Assembly (NCBI RefSeq): GCF_900086655.1
Contig: NZ_LT575476.1
Span: 5,356,431-5,420,430 of the forward strand
DNA length: 64,000 bases
Reading direction: 5' to 3'
Source: Paenibacillus tuaregi
GTDB lineage: Bacteria > Bacillota > Bacilli > Paenibacillales > Paenibacillaceae
Position numbers and translations under genes: made by a program
Shown here: positions 25,929 through 35,680 of the stretch, in pieces
Numbering within the stretch: the first letter of the stretch is position 1
How the letters are laid out: each line of letters opens with the position of its first letter
The notes under the pieces: model-generated
Databases searched by the model: none
What the model was told of the DNA's origin: nothing
Seen by the model: the letters and a program-made list of their open reading frames with translations, nothing else

Positions 25929-25943
25929 TGTGCAAAATGCACA
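25929..25943. promoter_or_regulatory. MarR-type operator B
   Basis: TGTGCAAAATGCACA: perfect 6-bp arms around AAA. Centre 37 bp from site A, 3.5 turns, so dimers would lie on opposite faces. Confidence 0.85.
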
Positions 25944-26009
25944 TTTATTAATGGAAAATCAAAAATGGATAATACAGTAAATAAATTACCATACTATCCA
26001 TCTTCATTT

Positions 26010-26732
26010 TTATCGTTTGAAATGCACCTTATAATTAGCTTTATCCGGGCGTGTGTAACTTCTTGAATATTCAATTACAGTGTCTGCCTCATTATAGCTA
26101 GTGTTAGTAAATAACAATAACGGAGCAGAGGAATCAATGTCCAAGAAGCGGGCATCTGATTGATCCAATTGAGTGAGGTCAAGCGTCTGCTGCGAATATG
26201 AAATCTCAATGTTATAAAAATCATAAATCTCATATACAGAGAAAATGGTTAGATCAATATCCCCCAATTGAGGAACAACATGGTGTGGTATATAGATTTC
26301 CTCCAGCGAGTAGGGTTCATTATCAATATAGTCAACCCGTTTAATGTAAAAGATCTGCTCCCCTGGCTGAATGTTAAAAATCTTGCTGTATTTATGTTCT
26401 GCATTTCGCAAGGACTTCGTCAGAATTTGGAAGGAAGGATTCGCATTTTTCTTTCTGACCATTTGCGAGAAACCTTCCAGGGTTTCCAAATCGTGCTCTC
26501 TTTTCTCTCCTAGGACAAATACGCCTTTCCCTTGTATTCTTTTCAGCAAGCCTTCATTAACAAGAGAGGAAATGCCATTTCGAACGGTCAATCGGTTAAT
26601 GCCATAGGTTTTCGCCAGTTCATGCTCGGTGGGGATCGCCGTACCCGGAGGAAATTCACCGTCTTCAATTTTCGTTCGGATAATTTCTCTCAGCTGCAAG
26701 TACATCGGAGATTGATAATCTATATTAGACAA
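26010..26732 (-). CDS. GntR/HutC family regulator with UTRA domain (FrlR-like)
   Basis: The 240-residue protein has the GntR winged helix (LREIIRTKIEDGEFPPGTAI, YGINRLTVRNGISSLVNEGL, KRIQGKGVFV) and a UTRA ligand domain (FNIQPGEQIFYIKRVDYIDN; ARFLDIDSSAPLLLFTNTSY). UTRA proteins sense phosphosugars. It is last of the frl-type cluster, so fructosamine-6-phosphate is the likely ligand. Two direct repeats of GTATAAGCAAT (minus strand) lie 51 bp and farther upstream. Confidence 0.85.
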   Translation of the reverse strand: MSNIDYQSPMYLQLREIIRTKIEDGEFPPGTAIPTEHELAKTYGINRLTVRNGISSLVNEGLLKRIQGKGVFVLGEKREHDLETLEGFSQMVRKKNANPSFQILTKSLRNAEHKYSKIFNIQPGEQIFYIKRVDYIDNEPYSLEEIYIPHHVVPQLGDIDLTIFSVYEIYDFYNIEISYSQQTLDLTQLDQSDARFLDIDSSAPLLLFTNTSYNEADTVIEYSRSYTRPDKANYKVHFKR

Positions 26733-26782
26733 AGACGTTTCTCACTCACTTTCGAATAAATTTCATGATCACGCGCCCCTGC

Positions 26783-26812
26783 ATTGCTTATACTTCCCTT
26801 AATTGCTTATAC
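26783..26812. promoter_or_regulatory. Direct repeats upstream of the FrlR-like gene
   Basis: ATTGCTTATAC at 26783-26793 and again, identical, at 26802-26812 (19-bp period). Possible operator or activator site. Confidence 0.5.
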
Positions 26813-26838
26813 AAATCGGTACAGTTACTGCTGGCCGC

Positions 26839-27564
26839 TTAATGTTTATGTTTAAGTACGGAAGAGAAACGGATTAGGTCTGCTCTTTTGATGGATTTAT
26901 AATATTCAATCGGCTTTTCGCTTTTAGTATATACATGACCGGTAACATAGAAAACAGGGGTCCCGTTCTCAACCTCCAGGAGATCACTTTCCTGCTCACT
27001 CACAAATGTAACACTTAGTGATTCTGTACCGTGGTCAATATCCACGTTATAGACTTCTTCTAAAACTTTATAAAGGGAGTCCTGGGAAAAATCATATTGC
27101 TCAATGCCTTTGCACAATGAATAGTCGATATAAGACAGTTCAATCGTAACCGGGACCCCATCTATTAATCTTAATCGCTGTAGACAGAAAATCTTGCTGC
27201 CAAGTGTTAACTTCATCCTTTTGGATAACTCTTTATTACATTCCATGATGTCCGCATATAACACTTTTGCTGTTAATGTTTTATTGGCTTCCATTGCGCT
27301 TTTCGACAAGGACTGTATATTTTGCAGGTTCTGCACTAGTTTTCCGGGCGAGACAAATGTCCCGGCCCCGCGTTTGCTGTAGAGAACCCCTTCGATAATG
27401 AGCCTCTTGATCGCGCTGCGCAAGGTCGTTCTGCTTGTCCCCAGAACCTCACAAAGCTGCCTTTCGGATGGAAGCTTATCATTGGGGCGCAATTCATTTT
27501 GATCGATAAAATACTCTATTTTCTCCACCACTTCTTCGCGTGGTTTTAAATAACTGTTGTCCAT
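26839..27564 (-). CDS. Second GntR family regulator with UTRA domain
   Basis: A 241-residue protein with a GntR winged helix (LRPNDKLPSERQLCEVLGTS, RTTLRSAIKRLIIEGVLYSK, RGAGTFVSPG) and UTRA domain (LGSKIFCLQRLRLIDGVPVT; LEVENGTPVFYVTGHVYTKS). It is about 30% like the first GntR by eye, not a recent duplicate. ATG 27564 is used; GGAGG lies 12 nt upstream. Having two UTRA regulators in one cluster suggests two ligands or sub-operons, perhaps one for the amidohydrolase/YjbQ pair. Confidence 0.88.
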   Translation of the reverse strand: MDNSYLKPREEVVEKIEYFIDQNELRPNDKLPSERQLCEVLGTSRTTLRSAIKRLIIEGVLYSKRGAGTFVSPGKLVQNLQNIQSLSKSAMEANKTLTAKVLYADIMECNKELSKRMKLTLGSKIFCLQRLRLIDGVPVTIELSYIDYSLCKGIEQYDFSQDSLYKVLEEVYNVDIDHGTESLSVTFVSEQESDLLEVENGTPVFYVTGHVYTKSEKPIEYYKSIKRADLIRFSSVLKHKH

Positions 27565-27660
27565 AACCGGTGCGTTCCTCCACACTTTTGACCTGCATAA
27601 CTACTTAAAATATATCATAAAGAGTGGAGGCGAATAAAACAGTTCATCCTACCCGGGCCC

Positions 27661-28086
27661 TTATCCCTCTTGTATATAAATCAATATCGTTCGCTCCGAC
27701 GGGCCATCAAATTCACAGAAATATACCTCCTGCGCCCCACCCCGAACCATCCTTCCATCCACAATCGGAAAGTGGCAATGATTGCCTGTCAGCAACGCTT
27801 TGATATGTCCTGTTGGATTGCCGGCTGTAGAACCATAGTCTTTTAACATACGGGCATGGGCATAGGGGTGATCTTCCGGAACCATTCTTTTTAAAAATTC
27901 GTCTATATCACTCTCAAGACATTCTAATGCTTCATTGACGGTAATCCCTGTTGTCGTATGCTTCGTTTGGACTGTGACCACACCACTCTTAATCCCGCTT
28001 TCGGCAACAATCCGCTCAATCTCGTCTGTGATTACAAAATACTGATTGTATTTATCTGTGAGGATCGTGATACTGTCTACATGCAT
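27661..28086 (-). CDS. YjbQ family (UPF0047) enzyme
   Basis: The 141-residue protein shows the YjbQ signature blocks VQTKHTTTGITVNEALECLE, GNPTGHIKALLTGNHCHFPI and GRMVRGGAQEVYFCEFDGPS, holding the conserved His/Glu metal-type residues. E. coli YjbQ has weak thiamine-phosphate synthase activity, but the true role of the family is uncertain. Here it sits 17 bp behind an amidohydrolase within a fructosamine cluster, which points to a role on that pathway's products. Confidence 0.88.
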   Translation of the reverse strand: MHVDSITILTDKYNQYFVITDEIERIVAESGIKSGVVTVQTKHTTTGITVNEALECLESDIDEFLKRMVPEDHPYAHARMLKDYGSTAGNPTGHIKALLTGNHCHFPIVDGRMVRGGAQEVYFCEFDGPSERTILIYIQEG

Positions 28087-28103
28087 GGCTCATATTCCTC
28101 CTT

Positions 28104-28955
28104 TCACAAAGAGCATCCCAGAAATTCCAAGGCATTCTTTCCACGAATCAATTCCACGGTCGATTCCCGGAACCCTAAATGATTTAACGCCTCAGCCATT
28201 CTAATTTGCTCAAAACGCGGATTGTCGCTGCCAAACATGACTTGATGCCTTAAGCTCCGGTCGATCCATGTCGAAGGAATATCTTTCGTAAAAACTTGAG
28301 TATAGAATTCTTTGGCATTATCAAAATATAAAATTGCTGTATCTGCATACACATTTGGATATTTCAACATTAACATAGCTGTCTCCTGCACCCATGGCCA
28401 GCCAAAATGCGCGAGACAAATCCTTAATTTCGGCCTGCTGTCAGCCAGTTCTTCAAACTCAACCGGCCTTGAATATTTCGATAAGGTTCCTGGTTCCCAT
28501 GACAAACCACTATGAAAGATAATCGGCTTATCGTACTTCTCACAAATATCATAAATATCTTTTAGCCTAGGATCAGCAGGATAATATCGCTGCTTGCTTG
28601 GGTTTAATTTCAGCCCAAGGAGTCCCAGCTCGGTGAAAGCCTTCTCCAGTCTCTCGGCAGCGCTCGGGTCGAACGGGTCAACACTGGCAAAACCAAAAAA
28701 TCGATCTGGAGCCTGGTCGACAATGGCTCTAATCTCCTCGTTGGTGACCGTTGCCGCCCCTTCCACAGTTGTATAGTCTTGGGGCAGCAGACATAGCTTA
28801 TCCAAGCCGGCACACTTCATTTGATTAAAAATATGCTGTAATGGCGGGGTCCCATTCTTGTGAATATTCAGCACTCTATGTCTGAATTCCAATCGCTGCT
28901 CATCCCCATTGATCAAACCATAAAAGTCCGGATGAACGTGCATATCGATAAACAT
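28104..28955 (-). CDS. Amidohydrolase family protein (TIM-barrel metal hydrolase)
   Basis: A 283-residue amidohydrolase_2 member. FIDMHVHPDFYG gives the first metal HxH pair, PIIFHSGLSWEP and LAHFGWPW supply the middle histidines, and MFGSDNPR the catalytic Asp. This branch hydrolyses or decarboxylates small carboxylic or amide substrates. GTG at 28964 is an alternative start with closer AGGAAG. It lies 32 bp behind frlC and before the YjbQ gene, an association not in the E. coli or B. subtilis frl operons as I know them. Confidence 0.85.
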   Translation of the reverse strand: MFIDMHVHPDFYGLINGDEQRLEFRHRVLNIHKNGTPPLQHIFNQMKCAGLDKLCLLPQDYTTVEGAATVTNEEIRAIVDQAPDRFFGFASVDPFDPSAAERLEKAFTELGLLGLKLNPSKQRYYPADPRLKDIYDICEKYDKPIIFHSGLSWEPGTLSKYSRPVEFEELADSRPKLRICLAHFGWPWVQETAMLMLKYPNVYADTAILYFDNAKEFYTQVFTKDIPSTWIDRSLRHQVMFGSDNPRFEQIRMAEALNHLGFRESTVELIRGKNALEFLGCSL

Positions 28956-28987
28956 GGTAATCACTCTTTCTTCCTATTTAAATGCAG

Positions 28988-29806
28988 TTAGTCCATTAGT
29001 GATCTTAAATTATTAATGGCCCGGCGGGCAAATAATCTTGGCTCATTGATATAGGCGGTTACTAATTCAATAGTTGCTGTACCATCGTAGCCTCTCTCTT
29101 TGAGCTCCATTAATAATTCCTTCATTGGCAGCACGCCTTCACCAGGAATCATATGAGTATCACTCGTTCCATCACTATCAATGATGTGAAGGTGCTGCAT
29201 CTTATCCTGCAATTTATCGAAATAAGCCATCATGCTTTCATGCTGGACGAATGGCGGCACAATATCACACATGCCCACTAAATGATTGGACTCTACTTGT
29301 CCAAAAACCCTAGCCAAATCATTAGCCGTTGTACAAACGTTGGATTCCATCGGCGTGAGGGCCTCGAGAATAATTTTATGATCGATTTTCTCTGCATAAT
29401 CTGTTAATTCCCTCATGGATTGAATCAATCTTTGCCAAATTTCAGCTTCGGAAGTTAAATAGCCGGCATGGGCGGGAGACATCAACGTATACTCAGCCCC
29501 CATTTCCTTGCCCATCTCCATCGATAACTTCAAATAATCAATAGCGTCTTGTCTCATTTGTTCTGTGCCAATCATAAAATTATAAGGATATGCATTATGC
29601 TCGGGAGTATAGACCCTGACCGGAATCTCATATTGATCAATCAGTTTCTTTACCATTTCAATATCGCCATTCTTCAAGTCAGGCGCAAATGCATGCGGGC
29701 GGCCTCCCCATAATTCAATATAATCGTAACCAAATCTCTTGGCATCTATAAAAGCATGTTCGAGCGGATTGCGTTGGTAACCTGAAGTAAATAACCCAAT
29801 CTTCAT
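28988..29806 (-). CDS. frlC: Fructoselysine 3-epimerase
   Basis: The 272-residue xylose-isomerase-like TIM barrel matches E. coli FrlC along its length by eye: EHAFIDAKRFGYDYIELWGG, RPHAFAPDLK, NAYPYNFMIG, HLHIIDSDGTSDTHMIPGEG and ELVTAYINEPRLFARRAINN. Metal ligands Glu, Asp, His and Glu occur at the expected strands. It converts psicoselysine-type to fructoselysine-type sugars. It overlaps frlD by 4 bp (ATGA at 29803-29806), indicating coupled translation. Confidence 0.93.
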   Translation of the reverse strand: MKIGLFTSGYQRNPLEHAFIDAKRFGYDYIELWGGRPHAFAPDLKNGDIEMVKKLIDQYEIPVRVYTPEHNAYPYNFMIGTEQMRQDAIDYLKLSMEMGKEMGAEYTLMSPAHAGYLTSEAEIWQRLIQSMRELTDYAEKIDHKIILEALTPMESNVCTTANDLARVFGQVESNHLVGMCDIVPPFVQHESMMAYFDKLQDKMQHLHIIDSDGTSDTHMIPGEGVLPMKELLMELKERGYDGTATIELVTAYINEPRLFARRAINNLRSLMD

Positions 29807-30630
29807 GATCTAATCCCCATTTCATTATGAATTGAATTCCGCTTCACCCAAGGCTCAAAAACGGACACCACTTCTGCGGCAATTTCCGCTCCTTTGTCCA
29901 AGGCCTCCGGGATGGATTTACCCTTTAAAACAGCAAATAAGAAACCCGCAATAAAACTGTCTCCAGCTCCCACTGTATTGACGACTCTCGCAGGATACAC
30001 GGTTCCTTCATAAAAACTTTGGCCATCAAATGCCAGACTGCCTTGTTCCCCGAAGGTGGCAACAGCCAATTTCATGCCTCGGTCTGTCTTGTCCTTCAAG
30101 AAATTCTCAATGTAAGCATCCCTCTTGTTCTTGTAAGAGAAAAATCCATAGTCTACATAGGGAAGTGTCTGCTCGACAAGGGGATGATCCAACCGATCGG
30201 CATAATCAAAGCTAATGACTGCCCCCTTGGCCTTCAATTTAGGAAGCGTATCCTCGGCCTTCCCCCATAACGCGGTATGGACTAAATCGTGTTCAGCCGC
30301 AAACCGGATATCTTCCTCATCGAAAACCATCGTCTCAAGGACACCTTCAACATAGTCGCCGTGTACACGGTCAAGGCCATCCATATCCATAAAAGTCACA
30401 GCTGTTGGCCCATCTCCCACCTTTAAGTGACTAATATCGATTCCTTCCTCTTGTAAGGTATGAATCATCCACTCCCCATTTGTATCATTTCCGGTTGTAG
30501 AAATAATGGATGTCGGGATGCCCAGCAATTGCATATTCACTCCTGTATCCACTACGTTTCCGGTTGGATATTTTTTATTAAGGCGCTCATACACATCAAT
30601 ACAATTGTCACCGATAGCAGCAAATTTCAT
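29803..30630 (-). CDS. frlD: Fructoselysine 6-kinase (PfkB family)
   Basis: A 275-residue ribokinase-fold enzyme. It starts AAIGDNCIDVYERLNKKYPT with GN, and has the C-terminal PfkB signature VNTVGAGDSFIAGFLFAVLK with the catalytic Asp. DRVHGDYVEGVLETM is typical of FrlD. It phosphorylates the sugar 6-OH of fructosamines with ATP. ATG 30630 follows GAGGAGGTCC. An intercistronic hairpin (30719-30765) separates it from frlB. Confidence 0.93.
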   Translation of the reverse strand: MKFAAIGDNCIDVYERLNKKYPTGNVVDTGVNMQLLGIPTSIISTTGNDTNGEWMIHTLQEEGIDISHLKVGDGPTAVTFMDMDGLDRVHGDYVEGVLETMVFDEEDIRFAAEHDLVHTALWGKAEDTLPKLKAKGAVISFDYADRLDHPLVEQTLPYVDYGFFSYKNKRDAYIENFLKDKTDRGMKLAVATFGEQGSLAFDGQSFYEGTVYPARVVNTVGAGDSFIAGFLFAVLKGKSIPEALDKGAEIAAEVVSVFEPWVKRNSIHNEMGIRS

Positions 30631-30718
30631 ATTGGACCTCCTCGTTCTCCAGTTCCAGCAGCGACCACCTTAATCGCAGCTCCCCGATAAAACGCTTACA
30701 TACGATTTAAAAAACAGA

Positions 30719-30765
30719 ACACATGAAATCAAAGCTTGGCAGGAAGTCATTTTGATTTCATGTGT
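30719..30765 (-). terminator. Intra-cluster hairpin between frlB and frlD
   Basis: Perfect 15-bp stem ACACATGAAATCAAA / TTTGATTTCATGTGT with a 17-nt loop, followed on the minus strand by TTCTGTTTTTTAAA. It could be a partial terminator or an mRNA 3' protector for frlB. Confidence 0.75.
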
Positions 30766-30779
30766 GTTTATTCTGCATC

Positions 30780-31775
30780 TTAGTATTTCAATTGGCGGTA
30801 ATAGCGTCTGATTTCCATTGGATGGCAGTTGAGTTTCTCAACATAAGCATCAATCCGTGAAGTGATCGCACGTAGAACCAAGTGAGAGATCCGGCCTCTA
30901 AATTCCGGGCTTATTCCTTTTAATTCATAGTCCTTGGTATCAATAATGGTATATCTGGAACAAACTCTTGGTAAGAACTCGGCTACTCTTTCCGATAGCG
31001 GACGCTGTTCATCTTCTCCAATAAATAATGTGACTGCTGTATCCCGGTCAATAACTTCCAATGTTCCGTGGAAAAACTCTGAGGAATGGATCGACTTCGA
31101 ACGAAGCCAGTGCTGTTCTTCCCAATAACACATCGCATAGGAGTAAACCGCTCCCCATTGATTGCCTGCTCCGATGAAATAATGCATGGAATCATCCTTA
31201 TGATCCTGCGCAAACTTCATTCCAAAGGAATCAGCCGCCTTTTCCGCTTCGACTAACGCTATTGCCAAATGTTCATCAAGTTCTTTATAGAATTGTTCAT
31301 ACTGCGGGAAATCACCGTTGTTAAACATGAAGCGGTCGGCAACCATAAAAAATTTGATTTGTTCGTTGGCCGGATATGAAATCAAGTAATCGACGCTTTG
31401 TGCGAGCGGTGTATCTTTTACATCAATGAATCCCAGAATGCGAGCCCCTATTTCTTTCACCTGTGAAACGGCTCTGACCATTTCCTCCGTACTTCCGGTA
31501 ACCGATGATATAATCACTACCGATTTACTCGTTAACTTGCGGTTTCCGGTAGTTAAGTATTCCGCTGCATTCTCAACGTATACTGGCAGTGCGCTCTTTC
31601 CGGTAATGTAAGTCACCGCTTGCATGCTTGATGCGTAGGTTCCTCCAATTCCCAAATAGAAAATATTATCAAAACCTGCCGCATAAATCTCATCTACTAT
31701 CTTCTCAATGCTTCCCCGTAATTGAAGGGCTCCGTTTACACTTTCCACTTGTTTCTCTTCGTTAAATTTTAGCAT
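30780..31775 (-). CDS. frlB: Fructosamine/glucoselysine-6-phosphate deglycase (SIS domain)
   Basis: A 331-residue protein with two SIS sugar-isomerase domains (FYLGIGGTYASSMQAVTYIT and YFIGAGNQWGAVYSYAMCYW) and the VVIISSVTGSTEEMVRAVSQ loop. HSSEFFHGTLEVID carries the Glu-Phe-His-Gly block of FrlB/GlmS-like enzymes, and the end CHPMEIRRYYRQLKY is typical of FrlB. It splits fructosamine 6-phosphate to glucose 6-phosphate and the amino acid. Upstream are a cre-like site and a GGTATTAAA element. Confidence 0.93.
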   Translation of the reverse strand: MLKFNEEKQVESVNGALQLRGSIEKIVDEIYAAGFDNIFYLGIGGTYASSMQAVTYITGKSALPVYVENAAEYLTTGNRKLTSKSVVIISSVTGSTEEMVRAVSQVKEIGARILGFIDVKDTPLAQSVDYLISYPANEQIKFFMVADRFMFNNGDFPQYEQFYKELDEHLAIALVEAEKAADSFGMKFAQDHKDDSMHYFIGAGNQWGAVYSYAMCYWEEQHWLRSKSIHSSEFFHGTLEVIDRDTAVTLFIGEDEQRPLSERVAEFLPRVCSRYTIIDTKDYELKGISPEFRGRISHLVLRAITSRIDAYVEKLNCHPMEIRRYYRQLKY

Positions 31776-31882
31776 TTCTAATCGTCAACCTTTCCTGAGG
31801 ACTGTTATTACTCTCTTTAGCTATGAGATTTATTCAGATGTGCCGCATCAAATCTCATACAAACTAGATATCATATAACTTA

Positions 31883-31891
31883 TTTAATACC
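31883..31891. promoter_or_regulatory. GGTATTAAA element upstream of frlB
   Basis: TTTAATACC here (GGTATTAAA on the minus strand) recurs at 33558-33566 and 33658-33666 upstream of frlA. Candidate GntR binding element. Confidence 0.4.
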
Positions 31892-31987
31892 AATTTATTT
31901 TGTTGATAATCGCATTATAGCACCAGCTTAATTTACCGTCAATTTTATTCTTCAAAAATACCTATTATTTATACGAATTATCAAGTG

Positions 31988-32001
31988 TGTAAACGTTTTA
32001 T
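31988..32001. promoter_or_regulatory. cre-like site upstream of frlB
   Basis: TGTAAACGTTTTAT matches the CcpA box consensus TGWAANCGNTWNCA in the first ten or so positions and diverges at the end. It lies 213 bp before frlB, so the effect on it is uncertain. The rest of the 360-bp gap shows no gene. Confidence 0.4.
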
Positions 32002-32083
32002 TGGCTTGATGGTGCGCTTCGCGATAATTGGTATCTAAAATCACACCTTTTATTTATTGTTAGTGAGACTCTTCTTCATAACG

Positions 32084-32119
32084 AAAAAATAGACATGAGA
32101 TAAACAATCCCATGTCTAT
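32084..32119 (-). terminator. Terminator of frlA
   Basis: 9-bp stem ATAGACATG / CATGTCTAT and TTTTTT on the minus strand (32084-32089). Separates frlA from frlB. Confidence 0.8.
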
Positions 32120-32135
32120 TAATCGGCCATCAACA

Positions 32136-33587
<1,452 letters not shown>

Positions 33588-33748
33588 TTAATTAAATAAT
33601 ACAATGCTGGGTGCGGCAGCCCAACGATTTTATAACAATTAATCAAATTATACACTTTTTAATACCACTTTACTTCAAAATAGCACATGCTTCGACTTAA
33701 TTCAATAGATTCTGCGAAAATTGTATGCGCTTTCTCCTCATGATTTTT

Positions 33749-33788
33749 TAACTACGACCCCTGTTGTTTCCGAAATTCTTGAACTAGA
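33749..33788. repeat. Partial diverged copy of the 23.3-kb repeat element
   Basis: CGACCCCTGTTGTTTCCGAA and the following TTCTTGAACTAGATATCCAA match 23292-23331 with three or four changes. Neither terminal inverted repeat is present, so only the core was kept. Confidence 0.65.
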
Positions 33789-33851
33789 TATCCAAGTATG
33801 TATAGTCACCCTACAGCCCGCCAAGGCATGGAACATCTACAGAGCAAAATT

Positions 33852-33878
33852 AAAAGGCACCCGGGTTCGGTGCCTTTT
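33852..33878 (-). terminator. Terminator of the ABC-2 permease gene
   Basis: Perfect 10-bp stem AAAAGGCACC / GGTGCCTTTT with a 7-nt loop; TTAATTTT follows on the minus strand. Confidence 0.8.
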
Positions 33879-33949
33879 AGCTTCTCATGGAAGTTATATT
33901 CGTCAATCGTACCGAAGTGCCGACTGCAGAGTTACTCGGTTTCGATTCC

Positions 33950-34660
33950 CTACTCATCCTTTAACCGTCGTTGATACAACATGACAGACGCAATAGTTAA
34001 TAAGGCCGCCCATGCCAACATAATAAGCAGGGGTTTTAATAAATCTCCCGTCGTAAAGCCTGCATTGTGTAGAGTTAGCAAATGTACAAGTTGGACACTT
34101 GGTGCATACTCCAACACTTTAAAGAGCGGAAAATTATCCGCTAATAACACTCCCCATGGAGCCCCAGTGAACACGAGCGCCACAGGCATGATAGATAATG
34201 AGGCTTCAAGCAACGTCTTGGAGAATAAACCACATATCGTGCCAGCGGCTGTATATAGAATAATCGAAAGAATGATTGCTGCCACAAACGCCCACATACT
34301 AGTTGGCTTATAACCCAATATATATATTGCAATGGTCAGAGCAGCAGCTGACACTACAAAGACTAAAGTACTTTTACCGATTAAAACATCCATGGTCGTG
34401 GCCGGAGTCATCATTAATGACCGTAAAGTGTTACGCTCCTTTTCTTCCGCAATCAAGCAGGCTTGTACTAAACACGTTAGTAACACAAACGAAGTATTTA
34501 GGAGAAAACCGATAGCTCCAGGCAGAGACGGGCCTGCACTTCGAAAAAGAAATGCGAAGAGAATTGGAACAATCACACTAAAGGAGACCGCATAATTACG
34601 TGAAAACTCTTTATAATCCTTCACGAAAATTGCCCAGGCACGTTTTAATGAGATACTCAT
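33950..34660 (-). CDS. ABC-2 type exporter permease
   Basis: A 236-residue protein with six membrane segments, starting ISLKRAWAIFVKDYKEFSRN and holding the conserved ERNTLRSLMMTPATTMDVLI block of ABC-2 permeases after the second segment. It pairs with the ATPase at 34657-35502 (4-bp ATGA overlap) to form a peptide, lipid or drug exporter. It lies downstream of the LytTR regulator on the same strand. Confidence 0.9.
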   Translation of the reverse strand: MSISLKRAWAIFVKDYKEFSRNYAVSFSVIVPILFAFLFRSAGPSLPGAIGFLLNTSFVLLTCLVQACLIAEEKERNTLRSLMMTPATTMDVLIGKSTLVFVVSAAALTIAIYILGYKPTSMWAFVAAIILSIILYTAAGTICGLFSKTLLEASLSIMPVALVFTGAPWGVLLADNFPLFKVLEYAPSVQLVHLLTLHNAGFTTGDLLKPLLIMLAWAALLTIASVMLYQRRLKDE

Positions 34661-35502
34661 AGTAACTCACTTCCTGTCATTTTAATAAAGATGTCACCTA
34701 GACTGGGCTCTTTCGTTTCTAATCGATCAATGATCCCCTGCTTCATCCAATCCGCTATTTGATCAGCCGTTCCCTCACCGATGGGAAGCTCGTAGGTTTC
34801 CCCATTGATCAAGTCCACGCAAACTACGTTATCCCGGTGCTGTTTCTTAAGTTCCTTCGGTGAGCCAATGGTTTGGACTTGTCCTTGATACAAGATCGCT
34901 ACACGGTTACACATCAATTCTGCCTCAGTCATATTATGCGTAGTTAAAAAAATCGTTGTCCCGTTCTCATTCAAGTAGCGTAGGCCTTTATAAATATGTG
35001 CTGAGTTTACTGGATCTAAAGCCGAAGTAGGTTCATCTAAGAACAATAATTCCGGCTCATGGATAACTGCGCAGGCCAATAGGACACGCTGGCGCATCCC
35101 TTTGGATAAGAGGTTGACTTTCTTTTTGCGCTCTCCGCTTAAGTTAACAAACTGCAGCACCCTATCGACCGATGATTTAGGAAGATCATATAACTTACGA
35201 TACAGCTCCAGATTCTCCTCAATCGTTAATCTCTCATATAGACCACTGTTATCCGTCAAAATGCCAAAACGCATCTTCTGTGAGGACTGATGCATCATCT
35301 CTGCCGGCTGGTTAAATACACTTGCCTGCCCACTTGTCGGACTTAATTGCGCAGTTAGAATCTTTATTAGTGTCGTTTTTCCTGAACCACTTGGACCTAA
35401 GAAACCAAAAATTTCACCTTTCGGAATTGAAAAGCTCACATCATCTAATGCATCCTTATCTCTGAATCTCTTTCGAACATGTTCTACTTGAATAACATCC
35501 AT
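34657..35502 (-). CDS. ABC transporter ATP-binding protein
   Basis: The 281-residue protein has Walker A GPSGSGKTT (36-44), signature LSKGMRQRV (132-140), Walker B LLFLDEP (152-158) and switch His in LTTHNMTEAE. The C-terminal extension (about 220-281) is usual for BcrA/CcmA-like exporter ATPases. ATG 35502 is preferred over 35511 because AAGGAAG lies about 10 nt before it. Partner is the ABC-2 permease. Confidence 0.93.
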   Translation of the reverse strand: MDVIQVEHVRKRFRDKDALDDVSFSIPKGEIFGFLGPSGSGKTTLIKILTAQLSPTSGQASVFNQPAEMMHQSSQKMRFGILTDNSGLYERLTIEENLELYRKLYDLPKSSVDRVLQFVNLSGERKKKVNLLSKGMRQRVLLACAVIHEPELLFLDEPTSALDPVNSAHIYKGLRYLNENGTTIFLTTHNMTEAELMCNRVAILYQGQVQTIGSPKELKKQHRDNVVCVDLINGETYELPIGEGTADQIADWMKQGIIDRLETKEPSLGDIFIKMTGSELL

Positions 35503-35626
35503 AAACACCACTTCCTTAGAGTTGATGCCTCAAGCATATAAAGATTGTATGCTCCCAGCTATCAAAAGCCGCCGAAATGTAGCTATTATCCCCTGAATGG
35601 TACTCTTGGTTGCTGGATTGGTTCGG

Positions 35627-35642
35627 CATTTCCCCGGAAATG
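35627..35642. promoter_or_regulatory. Palindrome upstream of the ABC-ATPase gene
   Basis: CATTTCC-CC-GGAAATG, perfect 7-bp arms, in the 178-bp gap between the LytTR gene and the ATPase gene. It could be an operator for the exporter promoter. Confidence 0.45.
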
Positions 35643-35680
35643 TCATATGTTTACGAAGTTATGTTTGCTATGCAAGCATT

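Noticed and set aside
33721-33984. 87-codon plus-strand ORF
   Set aside because: It overlaps the repeat copy and a terminator and runs into the ABC permease gene; no ribosome site or homology seen.
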